64,000 bases of DNA, taken from Tribonema minus (Eukaryota; Sar; Xanthophyceae; Tribonematales; Tribonemataceae). Below the pieces are notes generated by a model that searched no databases, was not told the DNA's origin, and saw only the letters and a list, made by a program, of their open reading frames with translations. Positions 40,957-51,799 of the stretch are shown here, piece after piece (position 1 is the first letter of the stretch; each line of letters begins with the position of its first letter). The DNA lies in the NCBI GenBank assembly GCA_017506865.1, contig JAFCMP010000087.1, positions 1 through 64,000 on the forward strand. Direction: 5' to 3'. The translations under genes were made by a program, and so were the position numbers.

Positions 40957-42770
40957 GCAGCCTGCTAGCTTCGTGGCAGCATGGACGCCACCACCCTCAA
41001 GCTGCGCTCGAGAATGGAGGCGGGGGGGAGAGTTCGCGCGACCACTGCCACTATAGCGCTACTGCGGAGTCACAGCACCAGAGGGACGCTGTGAACAGGC
41101 GTGCTCTAACGCACTTTCAACTGCAACAGTGGGGAGAGGAGCTGCTTCACTTGCTCAAGCTGGCTGATTGCAGTGACGTATCCGTCACGCAAATGCTGGA
41201 CATGAGCAACGTGCAACTGCGCACCAAGTTGCGCGAGGCAGCTACAGCTTTCGCAGCTGCCAAGTGTCAAGGAGATCAGCTGGAGGTAGCTCTGGAAGCT
41301 GCGCAGAGCAACGAACAGCGGCTTCAGGCGTGGATTGCTGAGCTGGAGAGTGAGCTTCAGCAGGCTCAGCAGCTGCCGCAGCGGGAGTTGGCGACAGCTT
41401 CAACGCAGGTTGAGCTGGCTTCGGTGCGCTCAGCGTCCACGCAGGTCGAGCTTGCGCCGGTATGCTCGGTGTCGACTCAGGTACAGCTGCATGAGGCGCT
41501 CACCGCAGCACCAGCGGCGGCGCCTTCATCTACGCGCGCTGGCGACAAGGGCGCGCGCGGCGGCGGCCACATGTCAGCTGCACTTCCAGCGCTAGAAGCA
41601 GCGGCCCATCCATCTATGTGCACTTGCGACAGGCGCGCGCACGGCAGCGGCGACATGTCAGCCGCGGTTTCAGCGCCGACAGCAGCGGCGTTTCCATCTG
41701 TGCGCGTTTGCGACATGCGCGCACACGGCAGCAGCGGCAGCTCAGCCGCGCTTTCAACGCCAGCAGCAGCAGCGCTTTCATCTACGTGCGCTGGCAACGG
41801 GGGCGCGCAGGACAGCACCAGCACTGCAGCTGCGCTCTCGGCACCAGCAGCGGCGGCAGTTTCAGCAGTGCGCGTGCGCGATGGGGGCGCGCACGACAGC
41901 CATCGCACTTGAGCTGTGCGCACCACGCGCGCTTGCAGGAAGGACGCGCACGGCAACGGCGGCATGTCAGCAGCTGCGCTTTCGGCGGCAGAAGCAGCGG
42001 CACCTTCATCTGCGCGCGCTTGCGGCAGGGGCGCGCATAGCGGTGACATGCCAGCGCGTTCAGCTACAAGCGCTTGCGGCAAGGGCGTGCATGACAGCGG
42101 TGACGTGTCAGCTGCGCTTTCAGCGCCAGCAGCAGCGGCACTTCCATCTGTGCGCGCTTGCAACAGGGGCGCGCACGACAGCAGCGGCGATTCAGCCGCA
42201 TGTTCAGCGCCAGCAGCGGCGGCGCTTCCATTCAGGCGCGCGCGCGCTGGAGGCGCGCACACCCGTTTCACTTCGGCTGCGCGCACTGCGCGGTCTACAG
42301 CGCTTACATCAGCACGCAGCGGCAGTAGCGACGCATGCTACAAGGGCGGCGGCGCTGGTGCGGCGAGCTCGGCGACTGCGGCGGCAGCGGCGCCTGCGCG
42401 ACCGCGCGCCGGCATTAGCGCTGCACGGCGCAGCATGCGCGCCGCAGGCCGCAGCTTTGGGCGGCCGCTCTCGCGGCGGCAGCAGAAGAGGCGGGAGTAC
42501 TGGGCGGCGCACACGCCCGAGGAGCAGCAGCGCCTCCGCGACTGGCAGGCGCGGCATAAGGCGCTGCACAGGCGGCGCTCAAGCAAGGAGAGGCGTGGCG
42601 ATGGTGCGCAGCCGCCGGACGCAGCGGAGATGCGCGGCGGTGCTTACACTAGCACAGCACTGTCTCCCACCAGCAATCAGGCTGTGCTTAGCGCATATTG
42701 CGCTGACATTTGTGAGACACAGACGGCAGCAGCTCTCTTATGCGCCATGTGTCTCACCAGCGCAGCTTGA
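40896..42770 (+). pseudogene. Coiled-coil protein paralogue with one in-frame stop and a 28-residue repeat
   Basis: One reading frame of ~625 codons broken only by TGA at 41,910-41,912, so close in length to the minus-strand relative at 28.4-30.2 kb. The start is uncertain; MLDMSNVQLRTK near 41,190 is the first clear Met. Residues about 115-175 form a Gln/Glu-rich coiled coil. From about 41,540 to 42,240 an 84-nt unit is repeated some eight times (protein consensus RGAH-SG--SAALSAPAAAAL, then PSVRAC). The C-terminal module FGRPLSRRQQKRREYWAAHT / PEEQQRLRDWQARHK and the tail SAYCADICETQTAAALLCAM-CLT match the other copy closely. The conserved C-terminus and divergent N-terminus suggest selection on the former. 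Function unknown. Confidence 0.65.
40908..40955 (+). repeat. CAG/GCA microsatellite
   Basis: An almost pure CAG run of ~45 bp. A shorter version recurs at 43,482-43,508 after the same flanking sequence. Confidence 0.9.
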
Positions 42771-42942
42771 GTAGCTTCGCTCATGGGGGCGCTTTCAGCT
42801 GTGTCTATTGCACATGGCAGCGCTCAGCCCATTGTTGTATTGGGCTGTGCACAGTAGCGTGTTTGCAGGTTCATTGTTGGGCCTGTACGCTTTAGACACC
42901 ACACTGCTTGGATAGCATCAGCAGTGCAGTGTCTGGGGGCGA

Positions 42943-42991
42943 ATGTCGTACAGGTACCGAGATGCGTTGCATCGACAACACCTGGGCGCAC
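42943..42991 (-). repeat. Hairpin motif, copy d
   Basis: 49 bp, inverted relative to copy c and almost identical. It sits in the 3' flank of the ORF in the same relative place as copy b. Confidence 0.75.
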
Positions 42992-43507
42992 AAACCCACC
43001 CGCCCACCCTATTGCTTTGTTAGTACAATGTCATGCGCATTTTTTCAGCACGTGTGACACAAGCGCTGGGGGGGGAGACAAATTGCGCAGTGCCATCATG
43101 TCGGGGGCGCATACAACGGAGATGCTGCGCAGCACCATGATGTTGGGGGCGCATACATATGTACTGTAGCGGTAGCTGCATAGCGCCATCATGTCGGGTG
43201 TGCAGCCAGCACGTATTCAAGTTCTTTGCAGCCACAGTGTAGCTGATAGATGCCAGGGCGCCTCAAACTTGTACATGGCTTACCACTTGTGCGTGGATGC
43301 GCCATGCAGGGGGCGTGTGTTGTGAGGCGACCCTAGGGTTAGAGGGGGCTATTTAGCCATATTCTGCCACACTGGCTTTATGCCGTATTCTGCCATTGCA
43401 GATGCTTCATGCTCATCACTTCGACACCTGTAAAACTTGTTAGCAGCAGCTCGTCCTGCTCTCGACTTTGGCTGCAGCACCAGCAACAGCAGCAGCAGCA
43501 GCAGCAG

Positions 43508-43847
43508 CCAATGTGGAAACTGGGGTGCGCCAGTCTCCTGTGTGTGTGTATGCCGTGTGTGTAGCTACCAGTCGCTGTTGACTACCTGACCCGCTCCTAC
43601 CTCGACCCAGCAATGACCCGTGTGCCGTGAGAAAGGGTGTGCCCCTTAACTCCCATAATACCCCAAGTAGGCCACCATGGTTGGCAAGTACAAGCAGAGC
43701 AAGGCGCTAAGGCTTATAGCATGGTTTTACAGGTGTCGAAGTGATTAGCATGAAGCATCTGCAATGGCAGAATACGGCATAAAGCCAGTGTGGCAGAATA
43801 TGGCTAAATAGCCCCCTCTAACCCTAGGGTCGCCTCACAACATTAGG
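43508..43847 (-). repeat. Inverted LTR-region fragment (empty-site copy)
   Basis: It matches in reverse 38,647-38,800 joined to 39,911-40,090, i.e. the same sequence without the LINE. It ends with the complement of the LTR-like start. Together with 43,320-43,506 it makes a ~530 bp near-palindromic unit. Confidence 0.8.
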
Positions 43848-44128
43848 AGCATTTTGGCAGAGACACGGGAGGCCTCATAGTGGGTCTGGTCGTGTAGAGG
43901 CAGTAGCCTAGGCACTTTGGTGCAGCATGATAGTGGGGACCGATCGGGGTTCGGGTGGGGTTTGTTGGGGTTGGGTTGGACTCTTCGTAGCAACAGCGTT
44001 GATACCCTTAGCACCAGTGCCTGGTGCCTAGTGATCATTTGCCTCGAGGCGTGATTCAGACGTGTCAGCATGGTCCTCAGTTCTGGGCGCTGTCAAAGGC
44101 GACCCAGGCCTGCATAAACCTTTTTCAA

Positions 44129-44325
44129 GACGGGACAAGTGTGCCTCACGGCTGGGCAACCCTAAGTAGGGTTTGGTTGTGGGGTGTTGGTGGTAGTGTG
44201 AAGAGGGGGAAGCCTGTTTGCGTTTGAGTCTCTCTTCGGAGAAGGAATGTTGCATTGAGTGCACATCCAAAGAGAGGGCTTTTCGCGCCCCTTGCGAAGC
44301 GAAATTAATAGAAGTACATGGTGCG
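44129..44325 (+). repeat. Direct repeat, copy 2
   Basis: Partner of 37,003-37,208, same orientation and about 80% similar by eye. The upstream 90 bp also resembles 38,510-38,600 (CCTCAGTTCTGGGCGCTG). Confidence 0.7.
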
Positions 44326-44329
44326 TCAG

Positions 44330-44535
44330 AAACCGAAGAACGCCACACTTTGGCATCTGACATGGTTTAAACAATTATAATTTCTCGGTTTGAGACCACT
44401 CGCGTACCCATAACCGCCGTACTCGTCAGTGCGCCTGCCATGGTGCACCGCGCGCTGTGCCACCACCTGTGCCCTGCCGCGTCCGCCGCCGCCGTCGTGC
44501 AGCGTGCGCTGAGACTATCAGAATGCCCGCAAGTA
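44330..44535. other. Short non-coding interval
   Basis: No gene or repeat recognised. Confidence 0.4.
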
Positions 44536-44557
44536 CCCTAACCCTAACCCTAACCCT
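44536..44557 (+). repeat. Interstitial telomere-like repeat
   Basis: CCCTAA three times plus CCCT, 22 bp. A G-run follows at 44,599-44,613. Confidence 0.7.
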
Positions 44558-44749
44558 CTGCGCGCCGGCACGCCGCTCCCTGGTGGCGACTGCCGGAGGT
44601 GGGGGGGGGGGGGGCAGCGAAGGTAACTGTATGCTAGTGCTCTGAAAGATTGGTCACCTCCTGCGCTTCCTCCTCGGCGCCTGAGGGATAGTGATCCCTT
44701 TAAACAATTGTGGAGGGTAAAAAACCCACCACTCACCCCAATGCAAACT

Positions 44750-45352
44750 TCAACCGTGGCTGTCATCATCATCGTAAACTATGACGGTGACGTACCACAT
44801 CTTTTCCTCATGCCAGTGCGCCCCCTGCACGTGCCCGTTTCTCAAATAGCCCACTGAGTCTAATAAGAGTTGGAACTGGTTTACAGTGCAGACGCCACTG
44901 CCGCAAGATGTTGCGCCCTTCTGAGTGCCGTCATCAGCACTCACTGCGCCCACTGCTACGCCCCCAAGCAACTGCGAGTTCGTTGTCGCCACGCGCAAAA
45001 GCGGGACGCGCGCGCGTTGTCCCCCTGTGTTGGTGATTACGCCACTGTCGAGGTGAGACAGCGCATGAATGCGGTCGCGGGCATGCTCTGGAGCACGCCG
45101 TTGGTGCCAGTGGTGCCGGCAAGGAAGGCGCGCGAAGCGCAGCCGCGGTCGTGCGATGATGACAATTGTCAACTGAATGCAGCTCATGAGTTCAATGCCA
45201 GTGGCAATCCACAGCATGCGTGAAGCAACGTTGGGAGCATGCAGCATAGCTCTAAGTCTGTTCAGCTTGAAGCTTCGAATACGCACAGCAAACATGCGTG
45301 ACGTCGCATCGCAGGCAAGCATGCGTGTTATAAGTAATCCTGCATAATGCAA
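44750..45352 (-). other. Unrecognised open frame
   Basis: Up to 200 codons on the minus strand. The last ~90 residues (RVPLLRVATTNSQLLGGVAV ... HWHEEKMWYVTVIVYDDDD) look more protein-like than the rest and might be an exon, but no domain or splice structure supports it. Confidence 0.2.
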
Positions 45353-45386
45353 AAGAATTCATCAAGTACATAGTGCGCCGGGTGTC

Positions 45387-45404
45387 CACACACACACACA
45401 CACA

Positions 45405-45456
<52 letters not shown>

Positions 45457-45458
45457 CA
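45387..45458. repeat. CA/TG dinucleotide microsatellite
   Basis: About 70 bp of nearly pure CA with a few interruptions. Confidence 0.95.
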
Positions 45459-48409
45459 TTGACACAGCCACAGTGACTGCGCAGTCAATCAGATGCAGAT
45501 GAACCGGGCAATCAACCGCGGCAGCTCAGCAGCAGGGGAAGAAGCGACAGTCAGAAAAACCATATTTGTGCTGAAACTTTGTTCCTATGTCCATTGAAAT
45601 GTCCGCAAGTTGGCGGTTGACTGACAGTCATGTACACGAAGCACGAACGGAAAACAAAAAGACCAACTCAGGCTGGCTGACTAGGGAGGGGAGGCAGGAC
45701 TTCTGCACCGCACTAGACTTTGCTGATTAACCTGCTGCCAGTTGTACAGATTTATCCCTGTGCACGCAGCCTTTGCAAATATAAAAGCAATGCTTTGATC
45801 CAGGTTGCAAGATGATGCAAAGCATTTACTCGTTCAACTACTCCAGCTGCACACTCCCATCCCTCTCACTCTACGTGACATCAATGGAGGGAATGCAAGG
45901 GGGGAGAAAGGTGAAAATAGAGGGGTGTTGGGGCTGCAGCGCTCGCGCCAAGAGGGGGATTTCCTCTTGCCTCCTCTTGGCTCTCTGCTGCACCAATAAG
46001 CCAGTGTGCCATAGTGAAACACCCAAAGGCAGCGTCAGCATCGCTTCAAACTCCACGAGCCCCGGCCGCGCATTGCCATCGCGGCAGCAGCGGCGCCGCC
46101 TGCTAACGCGCAGAGCAGCGGTAGTCGCCACGTACGGTAGCCTGGTAGCTATTGGCAGTAAATGACGTGTGAGTTATCGTGCAAAAGGGTGATTAAGCGG
46201 GCCGTGTGTTAGATCTGCACAGGCGGATACGAAAGTCAGTGCGTAGCGGGTCACAGGAAAGTTTTACTCCACAGGTGCTATGAGTACTGGGTTTATTCAA
46301 GTTGTTTTGAAAGCAAGGGAATGTCAGGCCGCCGTACTCAGTATGGGTGCGAGTGGGTAAGCGTGTCAGAAGGTCACAGGAGAAGTCTATGTATGGGTCT
46401 GCATCTATAGGCATGATGTTTCACGCCTGCGCAGGTGCAGTAGATGTAGGTTAGACGGTAAGTGGGTGAACGGGTATACCATACAGGGATACGTGGGAGC
46501 GGACAAGAAGTCAGCGGGTCACATGAGATATGAACATAAGCATCTCATGAGTAAGCAAGCCACTACTGTAGGTCACATTATACTTAAAAAAGTGGCACTC
46601 ACAGACTGGATGCGTAGAAGTAGGCAATCAAGTCAATAGTTCGCAGGGAAACTCCACATGTAGGCATGATCAGCACCTGCACAGGTCCTGGAAATGTATT
46701 TGTTGGGTCAGAGAGTAAGTGCGTGATCAGACGGGCCATATGCGATATGATCGATAGTATGTACATGAATACAATCATACACACAACAAAAATCAGAAGG
46801 CGAATTCACCCCCCCCCGCCCCCCCAACCCTCCACCCCCCACTCCGTGGGTCCGCTCAGGGGCGGGGAAGGATGGAAGGGGAGGGGGGAAGTCTCGTGTG
46901 CCTGCGAGCGCAGCATAGTGTGGCAGCACGTTGTTAAGTTGGGATAAGCTGCATTTATGTCTTACTACGCTGTCAAACACGCATATCGTTATGGTCTGTC
47001 TTAGTTGGACACCAACTTCTGTGTCGAGGCCCCCACACCACGCCAAGGTGCAGACCATTCGCAGGGGAACTCTTACGAAAGCTACGTAAACGGTTCGTCG
47101 AGAATATGGATGCTTACACTTGTTTTGAAGGTAGGGTGGGGGTGAGTCTGAGACTACAATTACTGAGCGTTGATGGGTATGTATTGGTAATCGTGTTGTA
47201 TTGTGAGCATCGATTGTTTGTGTAAGGTCAGTGAAATCGAGTTTTAGGGATTGATTGACGGGTGTACTTGCTTTTATTATGTTAGCATCACGTTTGTCGA
47301 TACGCTGCTGCTTTGGTGCTGTATCAGAAATGTACAGCACATGAACTGCTACGCTGCAATCGCAGCAAAAAATGTGAAGGCATTTGGACATGAGGGACGG
47401 CCCTGGAAGGCAGGGGGCGGCGGCTCCCCCAGCCCCCCAGAAAAGGACACACGCGCATCGTGACCTCCGGCTCACAGTGACTGTTTCTGATTACCGGCCA
47501 CCGGCAGTACCCCAGATTTGTCTGTAGACAGATCACGGCCTGAAGTCAATACAGGTTGCGCTGCGCAGTAGGTCGACTGAGGGTTCATTGGCGCAAAACA
47601 AATGCCTCCCGCAACAGTCTTCACCACTGCAATCACCAGGCCAGGCAATTACAATTGCCTGGCACTCTCAATGTCCAAATGCCCGCGCGAAAGACAGCGT
47701 GTCAGTCAGCAGCCTGCCAATTACTATAATTCTGGGCATGGGTAGGGCTGTACTTTGGCCACTTTCCATGTGTGCTGCACAAATGAGCTAATGGCCATCA
47801 GCACGCTTCTCCGTCGTGGGCAGCATTACCTCGGCACTGGCATCATGACAGCGCGTCCATTGTGTGATGCTGTGCCGCTAACACCTTCATCACAGTCTTA
47901 CTGCAAACAGGTCATGTTTGGAAGACAGGCCAAGACACAGCCAGTGCTTAAACCAGCCGCAGGCTATGCTGCATAAGCACGATGGTCATGTTGATGACCC
48001 CATGTTCAATCTGTGAGGCAGGGAGTCCCTGCCCCTTGACAGCTATATGCGACTGCTGACACGCATGTCGGCAGTCGCAACGGCACCGTAAATATAGCAT
48101 TTGCGATTTACGGGCGAAGGTGCTCGCAGTAATGCAGTACGTTGCCGCAGCAGTGGTGTGACGGATGGTCGACACGTGCAACGTGCATGCACTTGCGGAG
48201 TGGCTGCAGCTAAGAGGAAACTGCAACACTTGCTCCCGCCATGATGTGCCATCAGTCTCGGTATTGCGGCGCTGTCAGGAGACATGAGTTTGCTGGAAGA
48301 CATCCGCACGCCTGCGCAGACACAACATAGTGCCGGTACAATACCTCCTGGATCACGTCTTGAAGCACGATAACTGTTAGTTGCTGACTGATACGCCCTC
48401 AGTTGATTA
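45459..48409. other. Interval without a supported gene
   Basis: A plus-strand frame at 45,812-46,165 ends in an Arg-rich, Ser-rich stretch (RRRLLTRRAAVVATYG) that could be a transit-peptide exon, but no downstream exon is evident. Weakly related units (GTTTTGAA-G-A-GG, GGTCACA-GA) at 46,250-47,170 suggest an old, diverged tandem repeat. A C-rich tract lies at 46,810-46,850. Confidence 0.3.
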
Positions 48410-48720
48410 CCTGCAGAGCCCAGGCCAGGGCGCCCGCTGTTTCAGACGCAATGGTACCTCCAAGCATATCGCTCCGCCGACGCTGGGAAAGGGCACCCAG
48501 CAGACACCGAGCGCACCACGCCTAGAATGCCAGGGGTGATCTGAGAACGGGAGCACGCAATAAGACGCGCTTTCGTCCCTGGAGAGGCGGAAGGGCACCG
48601 CCCACTGCAACCATTTGCTGCTTATGGTTGCCCTATCACCTCTAGTGCGCGCAGGCTGTTTGCAGCGCCCTGCACACGCACCAGCCTTGCCCCGCGCAGC
48701 GAGCAGGCAAGATGGACCTT
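48410..48720 (-). repeat. Dispersed repeat, inverted copy of 33,900-34,240
   Basis: See the partner entry. Directly downstream, 48,797-48,824 carries another copy of the AGTTCAAGTCAC-like motif, as at 33.6-33.8 kb. Confidence 0.65.
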
Positions 48721-49313
48721 GGAGAGGGTAGGGAAGGTAGCCCAACATCCTCCAAGGCCTCCTGGCTTTCCACTGAGGGGGCCAGTTGAAAAGTGTGCAA
48801 GTCACTATTGAAGTGAATGAACCGCGCTCTCGTGGGGTACTGCACAGCGGTTCACCAGTGAGTACTTTTAGATATCTTGGAGTTTCTGCTCCTGCGATGC
48901 ATGCACTTCGTACTGCAAGATGGTCCCCAATCCGTAAACGGGAGCTTCTGTTGCCCGAAGGTGAGACATGGCATGGGGCAATCTGCAACATCTTCTTGAA
49001 CCTTTGTTGAAGCAGGACATCAGCGTTGCAGTCACAGAGCGTGATAACGTGGACGCTTGATACTTGCAGGGCGTACGCATTATTTCAGGAGCATGACATG
49101 AGCCTGACACTGCGTCTCTTGTCCCCCCATCATATTGTTTTGTGAGCAAAACACAATCTACTACGTATTCCACAGCTCTACAGCCTGCGTATTTCCTTTT
49201 TTAAGCATGAGCACTTCGACAGTGACAGTGACAATGACAGTAGTGTTTATTCTTCGGAGAGTAGTATTTATTCTTCGGAGTTCCTCTTCCTGCGATGATG
49301 CGTGCGCTCAACC

Positions 49314-50219
49314 TTACACCTTAGACGACAGAGCAACGTAGACGACGGAGTCGCGACGGTCCGTCGCGACAGCCCTATTGAAAACTCTGTCGCGACAGTG
49401 TCGCAACGAGTGCCGCACTGGCTGTCATCTGCACGACACCGTCGTGCAAGGATGCTGCACTTTCCGTCGTCTGCACGACGTCTGTTGCGCATGGTTGCCG
49501 CCAGCACCGTTCCGTTTCGTCGTGCACCGTCGTGAACCGTCGTGCAACCACTTCCCTTCAAGCAGCACCACCTGTTGCCGTGCTGATTTCACTTCCACTA
49601 TTGCGAGCGCGTTGCGGCAGCAGCTGTGGCCAAAGGCACCTACCCAACTACCTTACGCTACCTATGGGAGCTGCGCTGCTGTTTGTTTGGGGTTCCGCAG
49701 TAGTACAGACACTCAATGTTGGTGGGTGCCAGAGCCTGCTGTGCCGTATGCTATAAAGCGCCAGGCCTGGGGCTGCAGCATGCGAAGTAGTACGCTGCAA
49801 GGAGCTGCATGGGTGCTCGTTTCGCATCAGGAACGTTCTGAAGAAGTGTCCGGTTCCGAGAACCGAAAACTGATATTTTTGTTGCAACGCTGCTCGTTGC
49901 AACGCTGCTCGTGCAAGGCGTTGGCTACGAAGTGACCGCGCTATGCGGGAAAGTGCTTCACGGTGCCATAGCTAACCTCAACAACATGTTCAACTCAGTC
50001 GACGGTTTGCGACTGTCTGTTGCTGTCGGAGCTTGGGATCTCTGTCGTCTGCACGACTCCGTCGACCTGCCGCTGCTCGATATGCTGTTGCCGTTGTCAG
50101 CACCGTCGCGCACAGTCACACCATAGTCTGTCGTCTCTACGACTCCGTCATTACACCTTGGTCAGATTGGCTGTTGTGCTGCTCGACTCCGTCACGACGG
50201 ACCGTCGTCTAAGGTGTGC
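49314..50219. mobile_element. Palindrome-rich non-autonomous element
   Basis: Inverted ends ACACCTTAGACGAC (49,317-49,330 and complement of 50,206-50,219) are followed by GTC/GAC-rich palindromes such as GTCGCGAC, CGTCGTGCA/TGCACGACG and GACGGAGTCG on both strands. No convincing ORF. Size and structure fit a MITE; the superfamily is unknown. Confidence 0.6.
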
Positions 50220-51799
50220 CCAACTGTGTGCAGTTCAAGTCACTGTTGAAGTGGATGAATCGCGTACATCGGGGGGGAGCACTTTTTTTTTTTTCCTGCA
50301 CATTATTGATGTCTTCCTTTACAAAGTTGAGGCAATGAACTGATGAAGCCGTTGGTTTGGTGGTGGGTAGTTCGTCAAACGTTATCACCCACAATGCAGT
50401 TTCGATGGCCTTGACTGCGCAAATTGCGTGTGCTGCCAGTGTGTGCTGCCTAGTGAGTGGTTGTCTCCCACTCCCCCTCCTCCCCCGGCTACGGCGAGAA
50501 CAACTGAACCATCGCGAACTCACATGATTTTGTATGAACTGGTATGAACCTTCATGAATTCATGTAACATGTAATGTCACCCGATGCGTTTCAGCAACGA
50601 ATCACTTGGTCACTTTGATGCGAATTGCTCCACTGCAGCATCTCGTTCCTTAGGTGTAGTGGGCACTGACGCCAGCGTACACAGCAGACATGGCGCGAGA
50701 ACGGCCTACTACTAGTACTTTACTACTTGGAGGTTGCGCTCAAGAAGTGGCTCTTTCATATTTAATCTTGTGTTGTAGGTAACCTTAAGGGAGCCTGCAG
50801 GGCGCGCATGTTCTTATCTTGCTGCGTACACACGATTCCCATTACCGTTGCATCCGGGCGTGCTAGGTTTTGCGGTGTATACGTCCACGAGCACGAGTTG
50901 ACGACAAAGCGCTCTTGATGTGGTGACAGAGCAGGCGACGAGTTCCAGACCAAAACATCTGTGAGAACGCATCATAGCAAGGGTGCGGAAGGATGAGCTC
51001 AGAGCACGCCCATCATATGACTTTCAACAAATTCTCTTGCGCAGCAGAGTAGTCACACATGGTGCTGGAGACACTGCAGAACCTTGACTTGTGCAGGGAC
51101 ATGAATTATTTACTGATTGTGGCACTGCCACATTTGTGCATGGGCGAAAGTGTGATGATGTTCGCTGCTGATCATTCTGCCAAAGAGCTGGCCAATTCAC
51201 GCGCATCCTCATTGTCGGGCTCGATGCTGAGCACTGTTTCTAAGCACCTGCAGCAACATCAACGAGGATGCCAGCACATGAGTATTTGCACCATTAGGGC
51301 CTGCCTCTGCAGTGAACGTTTTTATTAGCAAAAGTGAGACATCGGTATCTATGCTGCTCATCAAGGCCTTGCTATTACCGCTCAGCGCGCAGGTGCTGAG
51401 CAACCAGTGCTCTGAGATAGACGGCATATACGAACCTAATTGGCTACACGGTGTGCCTGTAGGGGCACTTGTGAGTGCCAGCGAGCAGCAGCAACGCAGC
51501 TGAAACACGGGCGGTTGCAGCTGCCCATTGATGCTCGTACGACGGTAAAGCATTGGCTGGGACAACAGCACACGCATGCAAACTGTGCAATGAATTCATA
51601 GTGGGCATACAGATATGGGTGGGAAAAAATACTCCGCCTGCTAGTGCTGAGGCAGACGTTTCATGATGCTTGATTGCTGCCCCAAAACACTCAGATGATC
51701 AATGAACCGGTTGCTGATGGGTTGTGGGACTTGACGCTCACTTACACAATGCTCTAGCACCCTAAATAACATTGCCATGCGGTGTTGGAAAGTGTGTAC
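50220..51799. other. Interval without a supported gene
   Basis: It should contain the 3' exons or untranslated region of the TPR gene, but none could be phased to the last clear exon (ends 51,800). One copy of the AGTTCAAGTCACTGTTGAAG motif lies at 50,231-50,260. Confidence 0.4.

Larger units (their letters stand above)
38647..43506 (+). mobile_element. Second coiled-coil LTR-like element, with nested insertions
   Basis: LTR-like starts occur at 38,647 and 43,320 (TTGTGAGGC-ACCCTAGGG, alike for about 115 bp to CACCTGTAAAAC). Between them are a truncated LINE (38,801-39,910), a foldback element (40,334-40,775) and a ~625-codon ORF related to 28,428-30,230. The 3' flank resembles that of the first element, including hairpin copy d and GCGCCATGCAGGGGGCGTG just before the LTR-like start. 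The boundary of the second LTR copy is obscured by rearrangement, since sequence from 43,436 matches 40,866-40,940. Confidence 0.6.

Noticed and set aside
41477..42286. Minus-strand 269-codon frame over the minisatellite
   Set aside because: A product of the 84-nt repeat read backwards; no domain, and the plus frame matches the paralogue.
45252..45488. Minus-strand frame with a poly-CV stretch
   Set aside because: Translation of the CA microsatellite only.
46250..47170. Satellite array
   Set aside because: Similarity among units is too weak by eye to define a period.
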